A stretch of 35,083 nucleotides of DNA from Candidatus Poseidoniaceae archaeon (GTDB taxonomy: Archaea; Thermoplasmatota; Poseidoniia; Poseidoniales; Poseidoniaceae). The stretch is from NCBI GenBank assembly GCA_949538025.1, contig CATISI010000129.1:1-35083 (forward strand), in the 5' to 3' direction. This document shows positions 8,556-17,532 of this stretch, in pieces (positions within the stretch are counted from its first letter, which is position 1; the number at the start of each line of letters is the position of its first letter). The notes beneath the pieces were generated by a model. That model had not been told where the DNA came from and ran no database searches. It saw only the letters and a program-made list of their open reading frames with translations. The translations under genes and the position numbers were made by a program.

Positions 8556-8981
8556 CTAAATCGACGCACCTGCTCCAATCGATCCAAGAAGAAGGAATGG
8601 GAGAAGGTAACCGGCAAGTGTCAGGTATCCAAGTATCAAACCAGCTACACCTTGGCCTCCACCAACACCGGTCTTGCTTCCTTGTGAAGCTCCAATGTGC
8701 CCAAAAATGACTGCAAGAAGAGCGAACAACCAACTGATAGCGAAGAAGAAACACAAAAATGGGATAAATCCGAGAAGGAAGGTTGTGATGGCTAAAATTC
8801 CCATGACTAACCCCGTCGTTGCAGGGCCATTACCGCTGTTTTGAGCAACCAAGATGTTCTGAGCCATCATCGGTTGGGGTTGTCCATACAGCATCGGTTG
8901 AACCGGCTGGATTGGTTGCTGCATGGGCATGGTCTGAATCGGAACTGGTGCAGGTTGTCCGTTCGGTTGCTGCGGTTGCAT
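8556..8981 (-). CDS. DUF4190-like small membrane protein (paralog 3)
   Basis: VIFGHIGASQGSKTGVGGGQGVAGLILGYLTLAGY; strongly Q/P/M-rich N-terminus. Confidence 0.77.
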   Translation of the reverse strand: MQPQQPNGQPAPVPIQTMPMQQPIQPVQPMLYGQPQPMMAQNILVAQNSGNGPATTGLVMGILAITTFLLGFIPFLCFFFAISWLFALLAVIFGHIGASQGSKTGVGGGQGVAGLILGYLTLAGYLLPFLLLGSIGAGASI

Positions 8982-9020
8982 ACTTGGTGCTGTACATCTC
9001 GGATATTCAAGATGACGGTC

Positions 9021-10613
9021 TCAAACAGCCTTTGGCGCTGCTTGGTTCACTGCGTCAGAAACTCCAGCAGCATATCGCTCGAAATTCTCGTTGAACATGT
9101 TGGCGAGTTTGTCCGCTGTTGCATCGTATGCTGTCTTGTCATCCCATGTGGTACGTGGCTGCAAGACATCGCTTGGTACGTCTGGACACGAGGTTGGAAC
9201 TTCAAATCCAAATCGTTCGTCTTTCACGTACGCAACGTTGTCAAGTTCACCATCGAGGGCTGCGTTCAACATGGCACGAGTGTATCGAATCTTCATTCGG
9301 TTCCCGACACCGTACGGACCACCGTTCCAACCGGTGTTGATGAGCCAAGCTGTTGATCCATGTTGCTCCATCTTTGCAGACAGAAGATCAGCATAGACAC
9401 CTGGATGCATCGGCATGAACGGTTCACCAAAGCAAGCCGAGAAGGTTGCTTGTGGCTCCTTGACACCGACTTCCGTTCCGGCAACCTTTGCGGTGTAACC
9501 AGAGATGAAATGGTAGGCGGCCTGTTCTGGCGTAAGACGAGAAATCGGTGGAAGAACACCAAAAGCATCACAGGTCAGGAAGATGACATTCTGGGGGTGA
9601 CCGCCAAGGGAATCCATGGTACGGTTGTCGATGAATTCGATTGGATAGGAACCGCGTGTGTTCTGTGTCTTGCTGACGTCAGTAAAGTCAGGCACGCCAT
9701 TTCCATCGAGAACAACGTTCTCAAGAACAGTTCCTCGACGTCGAGTGGTTCCGAAAATCTCCGGTTCGTCTTCCTCGGACAAATCGATGAGTTTAGCATA
9801 GCATCCACCTTCGAAGTTGAAGACGCCGTTTGCACCCCATCCGTGCTCATCATCACCGATCAGTGCACGCTTTGGATCGGCTGAGAGCGTGGTCTTTCCT
9901 GTACCAGAGAGGCCAAAAAAGATCGCCGTGTTTTCACCAGTGGTGTTGGCAGAACAGTGCATTGGGAGGATACCCTTCTTCGGCAGAATCAGGTTCATGA
10001 CCGAGAAAATCGACTTTTTGATCTCGCCAGCGTATCGTGTTCCGCCGATGATCACTTCGCCGGCAGCATAATTGACGATGACGAAACATTGCGAGTTGAG
10101 TGCATCGTCATCGGCTTCGAAATGCGGTGCGTGGAAGACGGTGAATTCTGGCGTGTGTGAAGCAAGTTCTTCACCTGATGGTCGAATGAACATGTTACGA
10201 GCGAAGGTGCTGTGCCATGCATTGTGGGTGATGACTCGAATTGGCAGTGCTTCGCTTGGCTCTGCTCCACAGGCCAAATCTTGGACAAACAGGGCGTCTT
10301 GTTCTGAGAGGAAGTCGACGACTTGAGCCCGCATACGTTCAAACGTTGCAAGGTCGGTTGAGACGTTGACATCGCCCCAATTGACGTCATCTTGCGTCGA
10401 TGCTTCATTGACGATGTACTTGTCGTTCGGCGAACGACCGGTGCGTTCTCCAGTCTCTGTGACGAGTGCTCCGTGAGCGCTCAAAACGCCCTCATTTCTT
10501 GACAAGGAAATATCGATTAGTACGTCGGTATTGAGGTTCCAGTGAACCTCGCCTTTCGCATTGATGCCATGCGCCGAAAGAGGGGTTGATGTCGGGGTGG
10601 AGGTCTCCGCCAT
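9021..10613 (-). CDS. pckA: Phosphoenolpyruvate carboxykinase (ATP)
   Basis: 530 aa with FFGLSGTGKTTLSADPKRALIGDDEHGWGANGVFNFEGGCYAKLI, GGTRYAGEIKKSIFSVMN and RGSYPIEFIDN, ATP-type PEPCK signatures. Confidence 0.96.
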   Translation of the reverse strand: MAETSTPTSTPLSAHGINAKGEVHWNLNTDVLIDISLSRNEGVLSAHGALVTETGERTGRSPNDKYIVNEASTQDDVNWGDVNVSTDLATFERMRAQVVDFLSEQDALFVQDLACGAEPSEALPIRVITHNAWHSTFARNMFIRPSGEELASHTPEFTVFHAPHFEADDDALNSQCFVIVNYAAGEVIIGGTRYAGEIKKSIFSVMNLILPKKGILPMHCSANTTGENTAIFFGLSGTGKTTLSADPKRALIGDDEHGWGANGVFNFEGGCYAKLIDLSEEDEPEIFGTTRRRGTVLENVVLDGNGVPDFTDVSKTQNTRGSYPIEFIDNRTMDSLGGHPQNVIFLTCDAFGVLPPISRLTPEQAAYHFISGYTAKVAGTEVGVKEPQATFSACFGEPFMPMHPGVYADLLSAKMEQHGSTAWLINTGWNGGPYGVGNRMKIRYTRAMLNAALDGELDNVAYVKDERFGFEVPTSCPDVPSDVLQPRTTWDDKTAYDATADKLANMFNENFERYAAGVSDAVNQAAPKAV

Positions 10614-10726
10614 GAGACTTGCTACCGCAGACCCTCTTTGTCCCTTTCTCTCCAGCCTCCATAAAATCCATGCGAATCTTTGGGAAATGGAGAAGGTTTC
10701 AAACGGGACTCTGCTAGGACGTTGGC

Positions 10727-13700
10727 ATGGAGGAGGACGGTCAAGACCACGACTCAGTGGAAGACGATGTCCTCCGTCAGAAAGAATTCCGCCGAGGCGG
10801 GGGGATCGACCTCGGCCAGTTCATGATTCAAGAGCTTGAAAACGAAGTCATCGTAGAGGAGGCTGTTCCAGAGAAAGAAACGGATGAGGCCGTTGGAGAG
10901 ATTGCCGCCTTGTTTAGTTCTGAAGACGAGCAAACGGTCGAGCCGGGCGCCATCAAACGTGATGGAACTGTTGATGAAGCCGCAGCACCGGATAGTGTGA
11001 CCGATATGGCTGTTCATGGCGAGCGGCGGCTCGGGTACGGCCTCCTTGCCGGCATGGTCCTTGTTTGGTCCGTTTTGGGTTGGGTTGTTGGAACCGCATT
11101 ACCTCCGTTTCTTGGAGGACCATTGCTCATCATCATGGGTCTCTCTGGGTTATGGGCTGGAGAAAAATGGATTCCAAATCCAACCATGCATCTACTCGGT
11201 GTGACTTGGGTCATCATATCGATGAAAATCCTCTACGGATTTGCTCTTGACGTCCATCACTGGGGATGGTTGGATGCTTCCCCGCTTGGTGCGGATCTTT
11301 CGCTTGGTATCTTCTTGCTCGTTTTGATTGGGTTCAACATCCTCATCGCTCAGCGTCACGATGATGACGCCATTGCTGCACAAGCAACGTTGGTCTTACT
11401 CGCACTTGGGAGCGCCACGGGAGCACTGTACGACGATCTGGGTGTTGCAGGGATGATTCTGCTTGGCACCTTGTCCATGCATGGTCTCGCCCTCCATCGA
11501 AAGTCTGGAAATCTTGCAAGTCTCGGTATTGCCGTTTCCTATCTTTGGATCGGTTTGCATGCCTTTTCCAACGATTGGACCATCGTGAGCATTGAGATTG
11601 TTTCGTTCGATGATGATCTTCTCTTGTTCATGCTGATGTTCGCTGTGACTGCAACCAATGCCGTAATGGCGACTCAGTTCCACAAAGCGGACAATTGGTT
11701 CTCGGCTGCAGCCAAAGCCCTCGGTCTCGGTAAACCAGGATTGTGGGCCATCTCCGTTGGTCTAGGAATGATTGGAGCGTTGCTTTCAATTGCTGCAAAT
11801 CGGGACGAAACAGGGTACGCACTCGCTCAACTACTCTTGTTGATGAGCGCCTTTGGCGGCTCCTATCTAGCAGTTCGTGGTGTTGAATGGAAACGCCTCG
11901 CACCGTTCATTTTGTTCCCAGCACCGTTCCTGTTGATCCTCGTCATTCTTCTCAATCAGGAAGTCTTCACCGTCGACATTGCCAATCTAAGCGCTTACAG
12001 CATCTATGCCATCCTAACAGCTCTTCTCACATCCATCGCACTACTTCGCAATCAGCAGGCTGTTTCGGATCACGTTCTGTGGATGGGTGGCATCATCATC
12101 GTCATCCTCCTGACCATTCTGATTCCAGCGGAAACCGACGGCTGGCGACTCCTCACCTCCCAAGCGACGGTCTGGCTCGGCCTTGCATGGCTCGGCGTCC
12201 AGCGCCAATCCCCGTCCATCTCCGGTGTTGCTGTCTTGATGCCATGGGTTTGGTTGTTGATGTTTGCAACTGATGTCGAATCGCGCATGTTCTCGAACGA
12301 TTTTATTCCAGTCGTTCTCGACGAGCAGCACGTTGCAGCATGGATGCTGCTGCTCATCGTTCAGCAACTGTATGTCAACCTCAGCCAGGGTCAAGCGACA
12401 TTGAACTTAGCTGGACGATTGGCTGGTTTGAGCGAGCTCGGCGCTCGAGCTCGTGATTCTGGACTGTTGCAATTGTGGAACCTTTCGTTCGTTCTTTCAC
12501 TCGTTTCCGTATGGGGCATCACGCGTGTCGGAGGCATGCCTGCATGGGGTCTTATCGGCATTATGGCGGCCATTCTTGTGTTCCATGGCACCTTGGTTGC
12601 ACTTGGGCAACATCGTGGACAACCGAGGACGATGTTGGTTGCATGGAGCATCTTTGCACTCCACTTTGGGTGGAAATTCGGCCATACGTCGATGTTTGCT
12701 GCAACGATGGTCGCTGGATGTTCCTTGATGTTGGTCCATACCGATCGCTTCCTGAGTGACAGAGACAACGCTAAGCGAAACCAAACTAACAGTATCGTCA
12801 CCTATCAATTGCTTGTCATGAGCGCCCTGTTGGCCATTCCAGCACTGAGGAACGATGCTTCACTCGTACTCACTAATGCCGATTGGTTCCCACAAGATGG
12901 ACAAGATGCCATGATGGTGGGCCTCATCTCTTTGGGAACCCTGTTCCATTACCTGAGTCGTGTCACAAAGATGGACAAATTGCTTCCACCAACACTCGCA
13001 ACGGTCGCAATGATTGGTTTGATGTTGTTCAGTGGTACTGCACTCGAGCTTCAATTACTGACCATCATGGCATTGCTCAGTTTCGTTGGATCCGGCGCGT
13101 ACCTTGCCTTCCAAGGCGAATGGCGCTCTGGTATGCGTTCTGTTGCTCGACGTGATGAGCGATTGCGAGAAATCGAAGCCAAACAACGCACGCAAATTGC
13201 GTACAATCAAACGAGTGAACAGACCGGAGTTCAGTTCATCGACCCGAAGATGATTGAACTCGCTGAAAAACAGAAAAAACGTGCTAAGCGCGCTGGTAGC
13301 ACTGGTGAGATGGATCTTGAATTAGGTGATATTCAACATCGTCCAAGCATCGTTCTGTCCTTCATTGGTGTGACAATTTTTGCTTCAACGTCCTTTGCCT
13401 ATCTCAGTGGTTCTGGCATGATTGCCTTGTTGCTGATGGGAGGGATGTCGTTCCTCTTCATCAGTTTGGCACGGCTGCGTGCCGATTCACTCAATCTCCG
13501 CTTGGTTGACGTTCTTGGCGTCGAAATCCCAATCGCCGTCACAATGGCTGGTTTGGTGTTGGTTCATCTCGCGTCACGGATGACGCAAGGCACAGTCTTT
13601 CTCAATGAGCAGTTCGATTTACTGACTCTCATTTCAGGCTTGGTCGCTTTGGCTGGTTTTGCTCTGGTTGGTCGAAACGATTTGGGCGTACGGATTCCGA

Positions 13701-14524
13701 ACGTCCTCGACATGGTGGTCGGTTTGTTGGTCATCGATCGCTTGTTCGGTGTTCTCGCCGGAGGCGAGCTCCCTATTCCAACACTGACGAATCCGCTCGA
13801 ATTTGATGAGATGGCATGGATGGTACCTGTCATCGGTAACGAAGTTCTGTTGATTGGTGCTGCCCTGCTGTGGAACTGGGTTGAACGTGAACGTCAAAAA
13901 CGCAATTTGCAAGACCATCGCGGTGCTCTCGGTCGGATCTCTTTCGGATTGTCCATCCTTCTCCTTTCGTTTGGACCAGCAGCCATGGTTGCCCTTACGC
14001 TCATGTTTTTGCGCGGATGGGAATGGAAGCAACCAGCCGTCTTGATGATCGGATTCATCGTTCTTCCAGTCGCATTCAACGAACTCGTGTGGTGGGTTGA
14101 AGATGAATTCAGTCTTACCTTATTCGAAATGTGGATGTCATCCGTTGCCATTGGAACGCTCGGTCTCATCGCTGGAGGGGTTGCAACCTACACCAATCAG
14201 GGCCTGTGGGTTTCAGCATCGCTCTGGGTCGCTCAGGTGCTCTTCATCGTCACAGGACTTCTCTCGCCGTCCCTGCTGTTGTTCGTCCTGTTGACGCTCG
14301 CAATGTCCACAACTTCGTGGGTCATCGGCGTCCTTACCTTACGTCGTGGATGGCGAATTGTTGGATTCTTTAATCTCGTTCTTGCATGGATTGTTGCCAG
14401 CGTACTCATCTTCCAAGGTATGACATCATTTGCCGCTCTTGCTTTACTGCTCGCAACTGCGGCCTTGCTTGCCATCATCACCTACCTGACGCAATCGCGC
14501 GACGAATTGCTCGCATCTCAATGA
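10727..14524 (+). CDS. Very large polytopic membrane protein of unknown function (1265 aa, roughly 30 hydrophobic segments)
   Basis: Acidic N-terminal region of about 100 aa, then near-continuous hydrophobic helices, interrupted by one basic loop (RSVARRDERLREIEAKQRTQIAYNQTSEQTGVQFIDPKMIELAEKQKKRAKRAG). Confidence 0.85.
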   Translation: MEEDGQDHDSVEDDVLRQKEFRRGGGIDLGQFMIQELENEVIVEEAVPEKETDEAVGEIAALFSSEDEQTVEPGAIKRDGTVDEAAAPDSVTDMAVHGERRLGYGLLAGMVLVWSVLGWVVGTALPPFLGGPLLIIMGLSGLWAGEKWIPNPTMHLLGVTWVIISMKILYGFALDVHHWGWLDASPLGADLSLGIFLLVLIGFNILIAQRHDDDAIAAQATLVLLALGSATGALYDDLGVAGMILLGTLSMHGLALHRKSGNLASLGIAVSYLWIGLHAFSNDWTIVSIEIVSFDDDLLLFMLMFAVTATNAVMATQFHKADNWFSAAAKALGLGKPGLWAISVGLGMIGALLSIAANRDETGYALAQLLLLMSAFGGSYLAVRGVEWKRLAPFILFPAPFLLILVILLNQEVFTVDIANLSAYSIYAILTALLTSIALLRNQQAVSDHVLWMGGIIIVILLTILIPAETDGWRLLTSQATVWLGLAWLGVQRQSPSISGVAVLMPWVWLLMFATDVESRMFSNDFIPVVLDEQHVAAWMLLLIVQQLYVNLSQGQATLNLAGRLAGLSELGARARDSGLLQLWNLSFVLSLVSVWGITRVGGMPAWGLIGIMAAILVFHGTLVALGQHRGQPRTMLVAWSIFALHFGWKFGHTSMFAATMVAGCSLMLVHTDRFLSDRDNAKRNQTNSIVTYQLLVMSALLAIPALRNDASLVLTNADWFPQDGQDAMMVGLISLGTLFHYLSRVTKMDKLLPPTLATVAMIGLMLFSGTALELQLLTIMALLSFVGSGAYLAFQGEWRSGMRSVARRDERLREIEAKQRTQIAYNQTSEQTGVQFIDPKMIELAEKQKKRAKRAGSTGEMDLELGDIQHRPSIVLSFIGVTIFASTSFAYLSGSGMIALLLMGGMSFLFISLARLRADSLNLRLVDVLGVEIPIAVTMAGLVLVHLASRMTQGTVFLNEQFDLLTLISGLVALAGFALVGRNDLGVRIPNVLDMVVGLLVIDRLFGVLAGGELPIPTLTNPLEFDEMAWMVPVIGNEVLLIGAALLWNWVERERQKRNLQDHRGALGRISFGLSILLLSFGPAAMVALTLMFLRGWEWKQPAVLMIGFIVLPVAFNELVWWVEDEFSLTLFEMWMSSVAIGTLGLIAGGVATYTNQGLWVSASLWVAQVLFIVTGLLSPSLLLFVLLTLAMSTTSWVIGVLTLRRGWRIVGFFNLVLAWIVASVLIFQGMTSFAALALLLATAALLAIITYLTQSRDELLASQ

Positions 14525-16107
14525 GCAACCGGGTTGAACGTACGCAACAAGAGGTTCTGTACCGATCGCATCAATAGCATTGCATCGAAACCTGGTTCAG
14601 GCTCGGAAAATCGTAGACTGATGCTCGTCTTCTCCTGCGTTCCACTGTTTCTCAATCCGAAACTGACGTCCATGCCATTGAATTGACAACGAAGTAACAT
14701 CAGGTTGGCCTCACCTTCCAAACCCATACGCTGCCAGTTTCTAACGTCACCTGCAAGTTCCAGATGGGTTCGAACCATCGCTTCGACCGTATCGGCAAGT
14801 TCGTTTCGACCGTCCCACATCCAACGGTTTGGATTCTTGACACTCAGCCGCTTTTTCCATCCTTTTTGCATCGATTTAGTTCCTGCGGATTCGAAGGCAA
14901 GCAAAGCAAGAAGCATGGTCATGGCTCCGTCTCCAACCAAGCTCCATCGATTGTTTTCCGATGGATGCGGTGATGGGAGAACGATATGACCTGAATCCTC
15001 AATGCCGAATAGGAGCGGCTGCTGTTCTTGTTGATGTACATAAGGAGTGAGAACGTGTGACAACCATCGATCGCCAACTGCCGTTTCAAAGCCCTGCATG
15101 TTGGCATCCTCTTCGATGTTGGACAGAAGTTTGAGATTGGACTCAATGCTTGCGGCGACCTTCCATGCCGTGGGACATGCACGAAGAACGGCATCAGCAA
15201 TGTCGTCACCATCGACCACTTCGACCCCATCGTTGGTTTCGCGGACGAGCAAGCAACGGTCACCATCGCCGTCAAGAGCAGCCCCCAGAAGTGTTCCAAC
15301 GCCTTGGGTTGTCAACGATTGAATCAAGAGATGTCCACTTGTGCTCAGTTCATCCCAGGTCCACGATTGTCCTGGCGAGAGTTCTCCTGCTCCACACCCA
15401 TCGTTCATGGAAGGTGCGTCTTGACTCACTTCCTCGATGGAGAGCCCCTGCTTCTGTAACCATGTTGCCAACCAGTGTGCTGCATGGCCTTTTGATGAAT
15501 CCAATAACAGGGCGTTGGAAGGAAATGATGGTTCAAAGATGTGTTGGAGTAAAGCCAGTCGGCGCTCCAACCATGCTGCATGGTCAACATAATGTTCCAA
15601 ATCTGGCTTCATCCATGTTTGTCGGTCAACATCGTCGATTTCACGGTCTTCCTGTGACAACGAATACGCCGTTTCTGAGACGAGTGTTTCGTAAGCAGGC
15701 ATGGATTTTCGACCGTGCGCATCGAATACTTTGATGCCAGAATCGTCCACAGGATTGTGGCTTGCTGTAATCATACAACCGAGTCTTGACTTGGTTTCGA
15801 GGACACCATAATGCAACATTGGAGTCGAAACACAACCAATGTGAACGACTTCACAATTCGATGCATGGAATCCTAGTGTTAACCATGCTGCAAGCGTTGC
15901 ATTGTGCGGACGATCGTCCCATCCAATGACAACCTGACTACCCTCACCTTCCTCTGGTAAACAGCGCCCGAGGGCTTCACCGAGCAGTTTCATTAATTGT
16001 GGTGTGAGCGAACGCTGATCAACGATACGTTCCAACGCACCTTCATCGTCGCACGAATCAAGGGAAACACGCCCGCGGATTCCATCGGTTCCGAACAGAT
16101 TGGACAT
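14518..16107 (-). CDS. Phosphoglucosamine mutase / phosphomannomutase family protein
   Basis: NLFGTDGIRGRV, active-site MITASHNPVDDSGIKVF and metal loop DGDGDRC; C-terminal phosphate-binding loop reads LRNSGTQEKTSISLRF. Confidence 0.88.
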   Translation of the reverse strand: MSNLFGTDGIRGRVSLDSCDDEGALERIVDQRSLTPQLMKLLGEALGRCLPEEGEGSQVVIGWDDRPHNATLAAWLTLGFHASNCEVVHIGCVSTPMLHYGVLETKSRLGCMITASHNPVDDSGIKVFDAHGRKSMPAYETLVSETAYSLSQEDREIDDVDRQTWMKPDLEHYVDHAAWLERRLALLQHIFEPSFPSNALLLDSSKGHAAHWLATWLQKQGLSIEEVSQDAPSMNDGCGAGELSPGQSWTWDELSTSGHLLIQSLTTQGVGTLLGAALDGDGDRCLLVRETNDGVEVVDGDDIADAVLRACPTAWKVAASIESNLKLLSNIEEDANMQGFETAVGDRWLSHVLTPYVHQQEQQPLLFGIEDSGHIVLPSPHPSENNRWSLVGDGAMTMLLALLAFESAGTKSMQKGWKKRLSVKNPNRWMWDGRNELADTVEAMVRTHLELAGDVRNWQRMGLEGEANLMLLRCQFNGMDVSFGLRNSGTQEKTSISLRFSEPEPGFDAMLLMRSVQNLLLRTFNPVAH

Positions 16108-16116
16108 GGACTTCCC

Positions 16117-16797
16117 TCAACGTAACACACTCTCATCAGCATGATACCCACCTACGGTCGTATTGGGATGGACCATGCATGATTTTCCAAGAACGGTTCC
16201 TGGATTGGTGACAGCGTTGCAACCGATTTGTGCATCATCGCCTAGAACAGCTCCGAACTTACGCAACCCTGTTTCTCTTCGGGCATCGTCAAGCCAAATA
16301 CCGATGTGTTGACCATCGTTACGAAGGTTCGACAACTTAACGCCTGCTCCGAGATTGACATTTGAACCAAGGATTGAATCACCGACGTAGTTGAAGTGTG
16401 GCGCCTTGGCATCATGGAGGAACAACGAATGCTTCGATTCACTGGCATGACCGAGAAGGCTACCTGTCATCATCCATGTGTATTCTCGTACATAAGCATG
16501 CGATCGAATGGTTGCATTGGCTTCAATGAGGCATGGACCGATCAAGTGAACATGGGGTTCAATAACCGCTCCATCTTCAACGTGAACCGGACCTTTTCGT
16601 TCATCGATGGTGACGTACTCAACACCCTGAGGATGCTTTGAGCCAACATCTGAAAGTTTTGCATCGAGTTGGTGTTTCAATCCAGAAGGATTGTTTGGAT
16701 CGAGCAGTGACCAGGCAGGCTCGTCCAAATTCATCATGTTGCGAACAACATCGGATGAAAATAGAGCCTCAGCTTTGACACCAGAAGGCCAGTCCAT
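16117..16797 (-). CDS. Left-handed beta-helix (hexapeptide) acyltransferase-like protein, related to the GlmU C-terminal domain, without a nucleotidyltransferase domain
   Basis: Hexapeptide-type repeats (GAVIEPHVHLIGPCLIEANATIRSHAYVRE; VGDSILGSNVNLGAGVKLSNLRNDG; LGDDAQIGCNAVTNPGTVLGKSCMVHPNTTVGG). Confidence 0.8.
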   Translation of the reverse strand: MDWPSGVKAEALFSSDVVRNMMNLDEPAWSLLDPNNPSGLKHQLDAKLSDVGSKHPQGVEYVTIDERKGPVHVEDGAVIEPHVHLIGPCLIEANATIRSHAYVREYTWMMTGSLLGHASESKHSLFLHDAKAPHFNYVGDSILGSNVNLGAGVKLSNLRNDGQHIGIWLDDARRETGLRKFGAVLGDDAQIGCNAVTNPGTVLGKSCMVHPNTTVGGYHADESVLR

Positions 16798-16833
16798 GCT
16801 TACTCGACGGACCCCGCTACATTGAATGTTTGG

Positions 16834-17094
16834 TCATCCCATGGCGTGATAGATACGCTTGCCCGTGGTCGCATCAAGTTTGAAGCCGATGCTGTTTTTC
16901 ATGTGACGCGGGATGAAGTATCCGATCTTCCGTGCGGTAAGACCATGATTTCTCATCTTGCGCTCGTTCGACAAGTATGCAACAATATCCGCTGCTGAGC
17001 AACCAGGTCGATCTTCGATGTAGGTTGCAATTTCTGCCTTGAGGCGCTCCAATCGTGCCTCTTTCTGCGTGCCTTTTCCTTTCATTGCGGCCAT
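16834..17094 (-). CDS. Small HTH/winged-helix-like protein
   Basis: Start chosen at MAAMKGKGTQKEARLERL. RPGCSAADIVAYLSNERKMRNHGLTARKIGYFIPRHM resembles an HTH fold. No strong family recognised. Confidence 0.55.
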   Translation of the reverse strand: MAAMKGKGTQKEARLERLKAEIATYIEDRPGCSAADIVAYLSNERKMRNHGLTARKIGYFIPRHMKNSIGFKLDATTGKRIYHAMG

Positions 17095-17201
17095 GTAGTA
17101 TAGTTGTCTTTGGAAGTATATGATACAATGATGGGACCTCCTTGGGCGCCCCATGAATTTGCCTGCAAAGGTTCTTCAAACGACGGCCGACCGGGAGTTG
17201 C

Positions 17202-17531
17202 ATGGGCGAAGTGAAAGCGGTCACCGATTCGGAGTTTGAAGGCGCAATCAACGAGAGTGAATGGGTTCTGGTCGATTTCTGGGCAGAATGGTGTGGACCA
17301 TGCAAGGCTATTGCCCCTATATTGAACGATCTCGCGTCCGAACGTGACATTCTTGTTGCTAAGGTGGATACCGATGCCAACACCATGCACGCCGCTCGAC
17401 TCGGGGTTCGTGGGATTCCTGCTCTCTTCTTGTTCAGAAACGGAACCATGGTCGACAACAAGAGCGGTATGATGTCCAAGGCTGCTTTGACCACTTGGGT
17501 CGACAACCATATGACAGCTGACGACTTCTGA
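17202..17531 (+). CDS. Thioredoxin
   Basis: VLVDFWAEWCGPCKAIAPIL (WCGPC active site) and GIPALFLFRNG (cis-Pro loop); 109 aa. Confidence 0.95.
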   Translation: MGEVKAVTDSEFEGAINESEWVLVDFWAEWCGPCKAIAPILNDLASERDILVAKVDTDANTMHAARLGVRGIPALFLFRNGTMVDNKSGMMSKAALTTWVDNHMTADDF

Positions 17532-17532
17532 A

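Noticed and set aside
9360-9884. 174-aa plus-strand ORF inside pckA
   Set aside because: Antisense to conserved pckA sequence including its P-loop region; no recognisable domain.
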